Below, piece after piece: positions 44,375-52,777 of a stretch of 64,000 nucleotides of DNA (its first letter is position 1; each line of letters opens with the position of its first letter). The stretch spans positions 62,001-126,000 of the forward strand of contig JADJPG010000010.1 in the NCBI GenBank assembly GCA_016713365.1, written 5' to 3'. The stretch is from Verrucomicrobiota bacterium (GTDB lineage: Bacteria; Verrucomicrobiota; Verrucomicrobiia; Limisphaerales; JADJPG01). Position numbers and translations under genes: made by a program. The notes below the pieces were generated by a model, which saw only the letters and a list, made by a program, of their open reading frames with translations, searched no databases and had not been told where the DNA came from.

Positions 44375-46546
44375 TCAATGCCCGTGCTGATGTTCCTGAA
44401 TGTATTCCTGTTTCAAGCCCAGCTTCTCCGGCGCGTGGAGGACGAGCATCTTCATGCGGATGTCCTCCGGCACGTCCTTCGAGGTCAACTTTGAGACGAT
44501 CACCATGAGGATGATCGCCAGCGGCACGGCCCAGATGGCAGGTTGTTCGCAGAGGATTCGCAGGAGCGGATGCGCGGCCCAGAAATCATTCAGTGGTTTG
44601 AAGAGGGCGAAGAGTTCACCGGTCTTGCCCGGCGCGCTGGCCAGCGTGCTGAAGCTCGTGAGCGAAATGCCAATCAACGCGCTCAGGCCGCCGGTCAACA
44701 TGCCGGTGGCCGCGCCCTTCATCGTGAGCTTGCGCCACCAGACGGCCATGAAGAGCAGCGGGAAGTAGCTCGCGGCCGCGATGGCGAAGGCCTGGCCGAC
44801 CATGAAGTTGATCTCCAGCGGTTCCACGAAGCTGCCCAGCACCACGGCCACGCCGCCGATGAGCACGGCGCACCACTTGAACATCTTCATGCGCTGTTCC
44901 GCCGATGCCTTGGGATTGAGCATGCGGCCATAGACATCGTGCGCGAGCGCGCCGGTCATGGAGACGAGCAGTCCGCTGAAGGTGCTCATGAACGCCGCGA
45001 ACGCGCCGGCGCAGGTGATGCCGCTCAGGATCGACCCGAGCACGCCGTAGCGCTCGCTGATGATGCGCGGGAGTTCAAGCACGATCTTGTCCGTGCCTTT
45101 CGCGCCGACGCCGGAGTAAAGCTCGGGCAGCAGGTTGCGCCCGATGACGCCGAAGACGGGCGGGAAGACGTAGAAGACGCCGATGAGAATCATCACCCAC
45201 ATGGTGGTGCGCTTGGCGGCGACGCCGTCCGGGTTCGTGTAGAAGCGCACGAGGATGTGCGGCAACCCCGCCGTGCCGCAGACGATGGCGATGATGAGCG
45301 AGTAGGTGTAGAGGAGCGAATACGGCTTGGATTCTTCCGGCGAAAGCTTCGCGGCCTTGGCGGCCTTGGTGGTGAGCGGGCCGAAGGGGTTGAGCCAGGT
45401 GGCGTCGGCGGGGGCTTTTTCGGGAAGCGATTTTCTTTCTTCGTAGCTCGTAGGCTTTACGGGGAGAAACGTTGCGAGATTCTTCGTTAAAACCACCGCG
45501 ACTGCATCAGACTTCACGTCAACCAGCGTCAGTCCGTTAGTTGCGAAGACCTGCCTGACGTAACGCCTGAATTCTGGGGCAGAGACGCTGCCAGTCGGTG
45601 CTGGAACTTTGGTTGTGTCCAGAATCCCCGATTGGGAAGGAATCGTCTTATCTAGGTAAGTCGTGTGACTGTCACTTATACTTGGCCGCACTAATCGGTA
45701 GAGCATCACAGCCGTAGTCATTTCGCATGTAGGGCTCGGGAGTACGTAACCGACGCCTCCAATGCCGAAGCGAGCCGCTTTGGCTCTGACCTCTCCAGCC
45801 GTTCCGCCGTAAGATGTCACCGTTCCCGCAGATTTCAGAAAGGCATCGGCGTGATTCTCCGGATCGAGCCATATTTCACTCTGAAACGGATCCGATATCC
45901 CGTTCAGGCCCACCTGCTTCCCATAGCCCCCATACACCGCCATGAGCACGAAGATGGGCACGGAGATGGCGAACATCTTGATCCAGTACTGAAACGCCTG
46001 CACCAGCGTGATGCCTTTCATGCCGCCGAGCGCGACGTTGAGCGTGATGACCGCGCCCACCAGCACCACGCCCGCCCAATACGGCAGGCCCGGGAAGATG
46101 TAGGCCAGCGTCGTCCCCGCGCCCTTCATCTGCGGCATCGTGTAGAAGAACCCGATGAACAGCACGAACACCACGGCGATCTTGCGGAAGAGCGGCGAGT
46201 CGAACCGGCCTTCGGCGAAGTCGGGAATCGTGTAGGCCCCGAACCTTCGCAGCGGCCCGGCGATGAACAGCAGCAGGAACAAATAGCCGCACGCGTAACA
46301 GACCGGATACCACAGCGCGTCGTAACCGCTCGACATCACCATGCCCGCCACGCCCATGAAGCTGGCGGCGCTGAGGTATTCGCCGGAGATGGCGCTGGCG
46401 TTCCAACCCACGCTCACACTGCGGCCCGCCACGAAGAAGTCGCTGGCGGTCTTGGATGTTTTCGCCGAGCGAAAGCCCATCCAGATCGTCACGAAGACAG
46501 TGACGGCGCTGAAGGCGAGGATGTAGGGGTCGATGTTCATGCGCAT
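44375..46546 (-). CDS. Sodium:solute symporter, acetate-permease (ActP) like, with large insert
   Basis: The 723-residue protein has 13 or so membrane segments and the SSS signatures 'DFFVAGRSVSVGWNASAISG', 'SGYDALWYPVCYACGYLFLL', 'GGMKGITLVQAFQYWIKM' and 'AGLPHILVRFYTNPDGVAAK'. ActP-like carriers import acetate or similar short monocarboxylates with Na+. Compared with ActP (~550), it carries about 170 extra residues, roughly 225-395, a polar segment expected outside the membrane. It follows its DUF485 partner by 3 bases, the usual yjcH-actP order. A second ATG at 46540 is possible. Confidence 0.88.
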   Translation of the reverse strand: MRMNIDPYILAFSAVTVFVTIWMGFRSAKTSKTASDFFVAGRSVSVGWNASAISGEYLSAASFMGVAGMVMSSGYDALWYPVCYACGYLFLLLFIAGPLRRFGAYTIPDFAEGRFDSPLFRKIAVVFVLFIGFFYTMPQMKGAGTTLAYIFPGLPYWAGVVLVGAVITLNVALGGMKGITLVQAFQYWIKMFAISVPIFVLMAVYGGYGKQVGLNGISDPFQSEIWLDPENHADAFLKSAGTVTSYGGTAGEVRAKAARFGIGGVGYVLPSPTCEMTTAVMLYRLVRPSISDSHTTYLDKTIPSQSGILDTTKVPAPTGSVSAPEFRRYVRQVFATNGLTLVDVKSDAVAVVLTKNLATFLPVKPTSYEERKSLPEKAPADATWLNPFGPLTTKAAKAAKLSPEESKPYSLLYTYSLIIAIVCGTAGLPHILVRFYTNPDGVAAKRTTMWVMILIGVFYVFPPVFGVIGRNLLPELYSGVGAKGTDKIVLELPRIISERYGVLGSILSGITCAGAFAAFMSTFSGLLVSMTGALAHDVYGRMLNPKASAEQRMKMFKWCAVLIGGVAVVLGSFVEPLEINFMVGQAFAIAAASYFPLLFMAVWWRKLTMKGAATGMLTGGLSALIGISLTSFSTLASAPGKTGELFALFKPLNDFWAAHPLLRILCEQPAIWAVPLAIILMVIVSKLTSKDVPEDIRMKMLVLHAPEKLGLKQEYIQEHQHGH

Positions 46547-46549
46547 CCT

Positions 46550-46861
46550 CTATTTCGCTTCGTCGCGGGAGACTTCAGCGACTTCAGCCTCTTCGAGCGC
46601 AATGGAGCGCCGGATGAACACCCAGGCGATGACCCAAACGAAGGGGAAGAATAGTACGCCAAGCAGCAGCCAGGTGAGAGTGAAACCACCAACCCGCGTA
46701 GCCATCAGCTCGGGAAAGAAATAGTTCAGCAGCGGCAGGCCAAGCAGCGCGACGAGAAACGTGCCGGCGCAGGCGATGGAGAGCTTGAGCTGGCGTTCCA
46801 TGAGGCTGTGAAGGAATGCCTCGCTGTGCATGTCCGGCTTTTCGGTCGGCTGGGAGTCCAT
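46550..46861 (-). CDS. DUF485 family small membrane protein
   Basis: ATG at 46861 gives 103 residues with two membrane helices ('LKLSIACAGTFLVALLGLPL', 'LTWLLLGVLFFPFVWVIAWV'), the DUF485/YjcH pattern, followed by an acidic tail. YjcH is encoded just before actP in many bacteria and is thought to assist the symporter, although its role is unproven. Here the ActP-like gene begins 3 bases later. Confidence 0.86.
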   Translation of the reverse strand: MDSQPTEKPDMHSEAFLHSLMERQLKLSIACAGTFLVALLGLPLLNYFFPELMATRVGGFTLTWLLLGVLFFPFVWVIAWVFIRRSIALEEAEVAEVSRDEAK

Positions 46862-47219
46862 AAGTCCGAGGTGTGTAGCAAAGGCGGGAGGCAGGGGCAA
46901 TCCTTGAGTCAGGTCAACTAGCAAACCTCAGGAAGCAGGGGGACAAGCATCAGGAGAGTCGATGAGGAACGTGCAGTAAATCCGACGTAACTGCGCCACT
47001 GAGTTTCTGTTCGAGTCGATCGGGACTACAATGAGGCTGGCAGAATATCTGCCGCTCTTCCGCCCTCGACATATTCTTCAAGAATCAGACGAAGCTTAAC
47101 GCGTCGAAGCAGCCGCTAAATTGGATTCAACCGAGAGAGAAACCCTTGTCGACCGATTCATTGCGACCGACACAGGGACGTCACTCAGCTTGAGGGCAGG
47201 ACAAACTCCGGTCGATTCA
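46862..47219. other. Intergenic region, presumed promoter of DUF485-symporter unit
   Basis: 358 bases between the start of the DUF485 gene and the end of the ligase gene, both on the minus strand. No credible gene was found on either strand: the frames are short and lack family features. It should contain the terminator of the ligase unit and the symporter promoter, but no strong hairpin was noticed. Confidence 0.4.
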
Positions 47220-48758
47220 TCAAGGTTGTCCTCGTCCCTTAGACAAAGAGTGGGGGGAGATTCGCTTTGGCTTTTGGACAGGCTCCGCCCCTCGATTCAA
47301 GCTGACGCTCAATCCGACTATTCCCGTGAAAACGTATAGATCGGAGGCGATCGCTCCGAAGACCAAGTAAAAGAAAACAACCTTCGCAATGAAGTAGGTA
47401 AAGAGGAACAAATTGACTCGACGGACGACTCCGTCTCCTTTGAGTCGATTGTTCCACAACACCCGAAGTCCGACAGCCAGAAACGCGGAAAAGGCCAGCA
47501 GCCCCCAAATTCCAAACGGAATGATGATCGACCGCCAACCGCTGTGGTAATCGCCGGCAAGAATCATCATCTCGTAATCTTGGGCCATCCCCATTCGATA
47601 CGCCTCCTGCTCGAGCCGGTAGGTCGACTGGCTGGCTGTGTATCCCTTCCCCAACCAAAAATGTCGGGCAATTTCCGGCTGAAGCTCTTTCCACATGTCC
47701 TCGCGCCACTTAGTTGAGTTCTCGGCATCCGCTCGCGCCACCTTACTCACCGGCACCAACGGAAGCATGCTCAAGCTGCGCTGGATGGCCATGGGCATCG
47801 AACCAGCCGTAAGATAGGCCGCAATTAGTCCCATGAATGTAAATCCAAGCAGGGCAGGAAAAAAACGCGTTCGGAAGAGGCCTTCGTTGAAGAACTGGAT
47901 GACGAAAAGCAGGCCGAACATGCCCAAGGTGGATCGAAACCCACCGAGCATACTAAAGGCGACCACGACGAGAAAAAGCCCCATTCGCCATGGCCGGGTC
48001 CAGTCCAACATCCCTCGGGCGCCCCATCGGATAAGGAACAATGGCGCCAATGCCAATCCAGCCACACCAAATCCGCTGAATCTCGAAATACCGATGGCAG
48101 CGAAATCCGTCGAGTAATCCTTGCTGACCAGATGCATGGCGTAGTCGGTGGGAAAAATGGCGTAAAGAATCCAAGCCGCCGGACCAGCGACATAAGCCAA
48201 AGTACTCACCGCAGCAGTGACACCTGAGCCAAAGTGGAGAACCGCAAGGAGTGAAGCTTTCTCCGGGAGGATAGGTCGGACGCTGAGAGCAAAGTAGCCC
48301 GCAATGGCGAACCAAATGAGGTAATACTTTTTCCCTCCAATTACATTCGCGCCCAATGAACGGACGCCAACACCACCGGTCATCTGAGCCGTCACGAGGA
48401 CAATCAAACCAAAGGCGATCAAGGTCCACGTGACCGCAGGTACATGAAGGAGACGAAGGGTGGGATCCAGGAAGCGATTCAGCACCGTCATTCCAAGACT
48501 CACCGCCGTCATCAACATCCAAAGGTAGGGTTGGCCGGGGAGAAAGATTACAATTAGGGAAGCGTGCCAAACGGCGACAAGCATCGCATGGTGGGACTTG
48601 AGAACAACCGGAAGAACGAGGACTGAGACCACCAAGCCAACAATCGCGAGAGACTCTGATTCGGTCGGATCGGCGAGGAGGTAGCCGATCAACGCAGCGA
48701 TCGGGAGTATGATCGCCAGAATGATCAGGCGCTGAGGAATTGCAGATGAACTGGTCAT
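47220..48758 (-). CDS. O-antigen ligase/polymerase-like membrane protein
   Basis: A 512-residue protein with about twelve hydrophobic segments and one large polar loop (about residues 330-400: 'SKVARADAENSTKWREDMWK', 'HFWLGKGYTASQSTYRLEQE', 'GDYHSGWRSIIIPFG'). This topology, with a charged periplasmic loop containing Arg and His near the end, is that of the Wzy/WaaL family, which join or polymerise lipid-linked glycans at the periplasmic face. Sequence is too variable to separate ligase from polymerase. It belongs to a surface-glycan cluster with GT4, methyltransferase and flippase genes. Confidence 0.78.
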   Translation of the reverse strand: MTSSSAIPQRLIILAIILPIAALIGYLLADPTESESLAIVGLVVSVLVLPVVLKSHHAMLVAVWHASLIVIFLPGQPYLWMLMTAVSLGMTVLNRFLDPTLRLLHVPAVTWTLIAFGLIVLVTAQMTGGVGVRSLGANVIGGKKYYLIWFAIAGYFALSVRPILPEKASLLAVLHFGSGVTAAVSTLAYVAGPAAWILYAIFPTDYAMHLVSKDYSTDFAAIGISRFSGFGVAGLALAPLFLIRWGARGMLDWTRPWRMGLFLVVVAFSMLGGFRSTLGMFGLLFVIQFFNEGLFRTRFFPALLGFTFMGLIAAYLTAGSMPMAIQRSLSMLPLVPVSKVARADAENSTKWREDMWKELQPEIARHFWLGKGYTASQSTYRLEQEAYRMGMAQDYEMMILAGDYHSGWRSIIIPFGIWGLLAFSAFLAVGLRVLWNNRLKGDGVVRRVNLFLFTYFIAKVVFFYLVFGAIASDLYVFTGIVGLSVSLNRGAEPVQKPKRISPHSLSKGRGQP

Positions 48759-48940
48759 TTTCCGGCAAAACTACACGGGAACATCGGCATAAAGTAAAAC
48801 AGTATTAGCATTCTACAGATGAGGGTCACGTTATCTCGAATCCAGATTCCACGAGAAGGAATCACTCAAAATTGCCCGGTTATCTTTGGTGTACACCAGC
48901 TCAGACCGTGTTCGGGGCGTGGCGGTTCAAAATACGAAAG

Positions 48941-50132
48941 TCACCCCAGAGCTCTGGAGCCAACTTGCCGATGCAACTCTACGAAACGATCAGCCATGGT
49001 TTCTTTGGAAAGGTAATGGCGAACCCGCTCCAGCGAATGTTGAGTAACCTTTCCGTAGGAAAAAGTGGGTGTTTACACGCAGCGCGAATCGCCTGGGCGC
49101 ACCCTCCGATATCTCAGGCTCAAATAGAAGTCCGTTTTCGTCCGGCCAAATGTAATCCACAATGCCTCCAACCTTCGAGGCCAACACCGGCACGCCCGCA
49201 ACGGCTGCTTCCTTTACGGCGTTCGGGCTGTTGTCGCAGCGAGTGGGATAGATCATCAACGTCGCCTCTGCGAGCAGCCCTGCAATCTCTGAGGCGGTCT
49301 TGCTTCCAAGAAAACGGATGCGTCTCCAGACCGAGGAGGACACCTCAGTCTTCAAAGATTCACGAAATGACTCATCAACGCCTCCGACACAGACAAGTTC
49401 GAAATCCACCTCGGTTGCCAACGAATCCAAGGACCGAACCAAGACATCAGAGCCCTTCAAAAAGTTGAAGCCGCCAACGAAGAGAAACTGAAAAGGAGAA
49501 CGGCGGGGACGCCTCTCGACCTGGGAGAAAACTTCCAAAGGAGCATGTTCCACCTGATGCAAATCAAGGTCGGGATAACGCCGGCGCAGGTATCGGATTG
49601 CAAACGAGGATTCAGCCGTGACAGTCCGCGCTCCGCGGAAGGCTAGATCCTCCAGGTAGGCGTGGAACCGGTCATATCGATTCAGCGGCACGCTTTCTCC
49701 GATCCAATTCAACAACCCTTGGCTGGTGACGAGATAAGGATACCCAAGTCGCCCGGCAACCAACGCAGCACCACCCTCAGTTCCCCAAGCGTGAACCACA
49801 TCCGGCTCGATTCTCGCCAGTTCACGCCGAATCAACAACGTATCCAGCCAGTAGAATGACGGCGCACGCAACCCTCCAATCGTTTTGATCAGATGGAATA
49901 CCACTCCATTCCGCTCAAAAGTCTGGGAACGGGCGAAATGTTTTCGGAGCACCACGATATGCAACTGGATATCCGCCCGCTTTTCCAATTCTCCGAGTAA
50001 TACACGTTGCCAGGATGCCGGATGCATCTTGGGCAGACTTCGCAGTTCCGGACTGATATCCTCAAGCCACTCAATCGGGAAAAAGGAAATCCACGCTATG
50101 ACAAGCCGACGGTTTAACGTGACGGAGTTCAA
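48941..50132 (-). CDS. Glycosyltransferase family 4, C-terminus split by two missing bases
   Basis: The GT-B fold is evident: 'PDVVHAWGTEGGAALVAGRL', 'LFVGGFNFLKGSDVLVRSLD' and the donor-site motif 'IYPTRCDNSPNAVKEAAVAG' with the family's Glu (E-x7-E type), then 'VGGIVDYIWPDENGLLFEPE'. After that the frame breaks at CCC 49102-49104 and again at AAAAA 49060-49064. Restoring one base at each gives 'GCAQAIRAACKHPLF', 'SYGKVTQHSLERVRHYLSKE' and an end at TGA 48941-48943. Such enzymes add sugars from nucleotide donors at the cytoplasmic face. Unshifted reading ends at 48990 with a nonsense tail. Confidence 0.85.
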
Positions 50133-50159
50133 GGCAGGAGAGAAAGCAGGGGCGCGGCG

Positions 50160-50873
50160 CTAATCTTTTCGGACACGAAAAAGGCCAATCACCGAAATAC
50201 CATGAAACGGGAACATCTTGCGGAACGGGACGGTGTCCAGCCAGATGGCCGCCTTGGCACCCAACAATTTTTCGGCAGCACTGCTGAAAATTGGGAGACG
50301 TGTCGCATCGAATCCCCAATCGACCCACTCCAGCCCACAATGACGTTCCGCCAGGCTGCGAAGGTGCCAGTGGTCCCAGGATTGTAGATGCCCCTCGTTC
50401 ACAAAGGAAATATCCACCTTCCTCGTGAACAACAGATTCAAATACCGCAGATTGGGAACTGCGATCAGAACATACTGCCGGGAAATTTGCGCAAGTTCGG
50501 ACAGCGTCTTGCGTGGATTCTCCACGTGTTCGAGCACATGAAAACAGGTAACGATGTCGAATGATCGCTGGCCAAATTGTTGCACAGGCCGCTCCGGGTC
50601 CAGTTGAACCGCAGCGCTAAAACGAGCCGCCCGCTTCACACACTCAGGGTCTACGTCAGCACCCGTTACTTTGAACCCGGCATTGCCGAAAATTTGCAAG
50701 GTCTCCCCGCGACCACACCCATAATCGAGGACCGTTTCACCCGCGGGCGACACATGCCGGAGAAGGACCTCCAGACTCGCATGCTTCCAATGCGTCTCAT
50801 AGAACGCCTCACGATCCTTGGTAGGATCGATTTCGTACGGCAGATGTTTGGATCGCGCAACAGTGGCAGACAT
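50160..50873 (-). CDS. SAM-dependent class I methyltransferase
   Basis: ATG at 50873 (MSATVARSKHLPYEIDPTKD) gives 237 residues. SAM-binding motif I is 'VLDYGCGRGETLQIF', motif II 'KVTGADVDPECVKRA', and 'FDIVTCFHVLEHVENPRKTL' is the UbiE/COQ5-like post-II region. The acceptor is unknown; location beside GT4, flippase and ligase genes suggests methylation of a glycan or its lipid carrier. It ends 27 bases before the GT4 start, so the two are co-transcribed. An upstream TTG is less convincing as start. Confidence 0.85.
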   Translation of the reverse strand: MSATVARSKHLPYEIDPTKDREAFYETHWKHASLEVLLRHVSPAGETVLDYGCGRGETLQIFGNAGFKVTGADVDPECVKRAARFSAAVQLDPERPVQQFGQRSFDIVTCFHVLEHVENPRKTLSELAQISRQYVLIAVPNLRYLNLLFTRKVDISFVNEGHLQSWDHWHLRSLAERHCGLEWVDWGFDATRLPIFSSAAEKLLGAKAAIWLDTVPFRKMFPFHGISVIGLFRVRKD

Positions 50874-51228
50874 TCGATGCTTTGAGTTATGGTCAGTCAA
50901 AAAGTAACAGGTAAGAGTCTACAATTCAGATGGCAGCTCAAAAACATTTTTCCCGCAGCGTCATCAATTCGTACCCGAAGACGGCCGAGCCAACTACTTC
51001 ACCCGGCCACCACTTGTTATCGGAAACTGCCATCGCGAGGTAACATTGACAGCTCAAAATTATGACCTGTCGCTTCGATGACTGCTGCCGATGACAACAG
51101 GAATCGACCTATCATTAGGTCAAATGCCGCCGAACATTCGTGTTACCGCTTGACTCAAAGAAGCCACGCCAACGACGATCCGCCGACGTAGACAACCATG
51201 TCAAAACCCACACCAATGCAAGACATCC
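50874..51228. promoter_or_regulatory. Divergent intergenic region of the polysaccharide cluster
   Basis: 355 bases between the divergent methyltransferase and flippase genes. It has lower G+C than the genes and no plausible frame of its own, so it is expected to hold promoters for both directions. I could not fix a -35/-10 pair with confidence. Confidence 0.4.
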
Positions 51229-52629
51229 ATGAGTGAGCTGCAAAGGTTTTGGGAAAGATCATGGCGTTCCGCCGTCGTCTGGTCCTGGATCTTCAACGGG
51301 CTGCGGCTTTCGGCAGTTCTCATCCTGCTCCCGCTGCTGATCCGAGCCCTGAGCAAGTCGGACATGGGATTTTACATGATTCTGGCGAATCTCGTGAGCT
51401 TCGTCCCGCTGCTCGACATGGGATTCCTCCCCTCCATCGCGCGCAGCATCAGCTACGCGATGGCTGGTGCCAAGGAATTGAAGGCACACGGCACGGAATC
51501 TCCGTCTGAAGGCGGCGGCCAACCAAACTTCCCCCTCCTCTGGCAACTGCTGTCGACAACGCGCAGGCTGTATCAATTACTCGCGCTGGTGGTCTTCGTC
51601 GGAGTCGGCGCCTGGGGCACCTTCGCCGTCGGGCTCAAGATCAATGAAACCACACAACCAGAACAAGCCTGGCTCGCATGGTGGATGACTCTTGCCGGCG
51701 TGGTGTTTGAAATGTACTCCGGCTGGTGGAGCACTTACTTGCGCGGGTTGAACCAAGTGCTGGCTGCGACCAGAATCCTCGCGGCCGCCTACCTTCTGCG
51801 CCTCCTGCTTGCAGCGATTCTGTTGCTCGCAGGCGCCGGATTACTAAGCGTCCCCATCGCGGCGTTGATTTCCAGCTTCGTGCTCCGAAGCCTTTCCAGA
51901 AGGCTCGCCCTCCGTTTTCTCAACGCATCGCCCCAACCTGAAATCAGTCGGGGCGAGGTATCTAAGCTTCTGCGGATTTTGTGGCCCAACAGTTGGCGGG
52001 TAGGAGTCCATTGCCTCAGCAACTCTCTACTCATCCACCTGAATGTCACCGTCCTGTGTCCTCAACTCCTTGGTCTTGAAGCCACGGGACAATATGGCTT
52101 GTCGCTGCAGGTTGTGACTGTGATGCAGGGAATGGCAAGCGTCTGGTTGCTGGTAAAATGGCCGATTATCGGCCAGTACATTTCCCGTCAGGATTGGCCG
52201 CCGCTTCGCACACTCGTACGTCAACGGCTCCTCCTGCAATACGGCACCTACGCAATCATGGCCATTGTCGCAGTCCCGGTCGCCCCGCTCCTGTTGGAAG
52301 CGATCAAGTCGAATAAGACCCTGATCCCCCTCTATCTGGCTGGTCTTTCTTGTGATCTACGGATTTGCCGAAATGCTCTATCGTCTTGGGCAACTCTCGT
52401 ATCGCTTGGCAACCGTCTGCCCTATTTGTCCTTCACCGTGGCCACCAATATCGTCGGGCTCGTTCTCTCGTTCCTCCTGTTCGCTTTCACAGACCTCGAA
52501 ATTGGAGCTCTGGTCATCGGACCTTTGCTCGCTGGAACCGCCCACAATTACTGGCGGTGGCCAAGGGAAGGTTGCCGGGTTTTGCACACGTCGTGGGTGA
52601 ATTTGTTCGCGCCACGTCGCGCGTCCTAA
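51229..52629 (+). CDS. Polysaccharide flippase (Wzx-like, MOP superfamily)
   Basis: A 466-residue membrane protein with about twelve to fourteen helices: 'LSAVLILLPLLIRALSKSDM', 'GFYMILANLVSFVPLLDMGF', 'ATGQYGLSLQVVTVMQGMAS'. This resembles Wzx/RfbX exporters that flip undecaprenyl-linked repeat units. Between 52346 and about 52388 the frame seems out of register. There the translation is SCDLRICRNALSS, while the next frame gives the more membrane-like 'FLVIYGFAEMLYRL'. A missing T in TTT and a compensating indel would explain it. It diverges from the methyltransferase. Confidence 0.83.
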   Translation: MSELQRFWERSWRSAVVWSWIFNGLRLSAVLILLPLLIRALSKSDMGFYMILANLVSFVPLLDMGFLPSIARSISYAMAGAKELKAHGTESPSEGGGQPNFPLLWQLLSTTRRLYQLLALVVFVGVGAWGTFAVGLKINETTQPEQAWLAWWMTLAGVVFEMYSGWWSTYLRGLNQVLAATRILAAAYLLRLLLAAILLLAGAGLLSVPIAALISSFVLRSLSRRLALRFLNASPQPEISRGEVSKLLRILWPNSWRVGVHCLSNSLLIHLNVTVLCPQLLGLEATGQYGLSLQVVTVMQGMASVWLLVKWPIIGQYISRQDWPPLRTLVRQRLLLQYGTYAIMAIVAVPVAPLLLEAIKSNKTLIPLYLAGLSCDLRICRNALSSWATLVSLGNRLPYLSFTVATNIVGLVLSFLLFAFTDLEIGALVIGPLLAGTAHNYWRWPREGCRVLHTSWVNLFAPRRAS

Positions 52630-52777
52630 AATCAAAGATGTTTGAGGATGCGTTGACGTTCGAGAATCGTTGTTGGACTCGACAATGCAATCTCGTCATG
52701 TCAGGTTCATGAGATAGTTCATGAATCCTTTGTCGTGGACTTGATCAGGTTGTAGTTCGAACCGACATTTGAGGGAA

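Noticed and set aside
44543..46654. Plus-strand frames opposite the symporter and DUF485 genes
   Set aside because: Shadows of membrane proteins, dominated by His, Glu and Arg; no known domain.
46980..47110. Possible remnant coding for 'KLRLILEEYVEGGRAADILPAS' on the minus strand
   Set aside because: Only about 20 codons, no start or family match, and the surrounding frame is closed.
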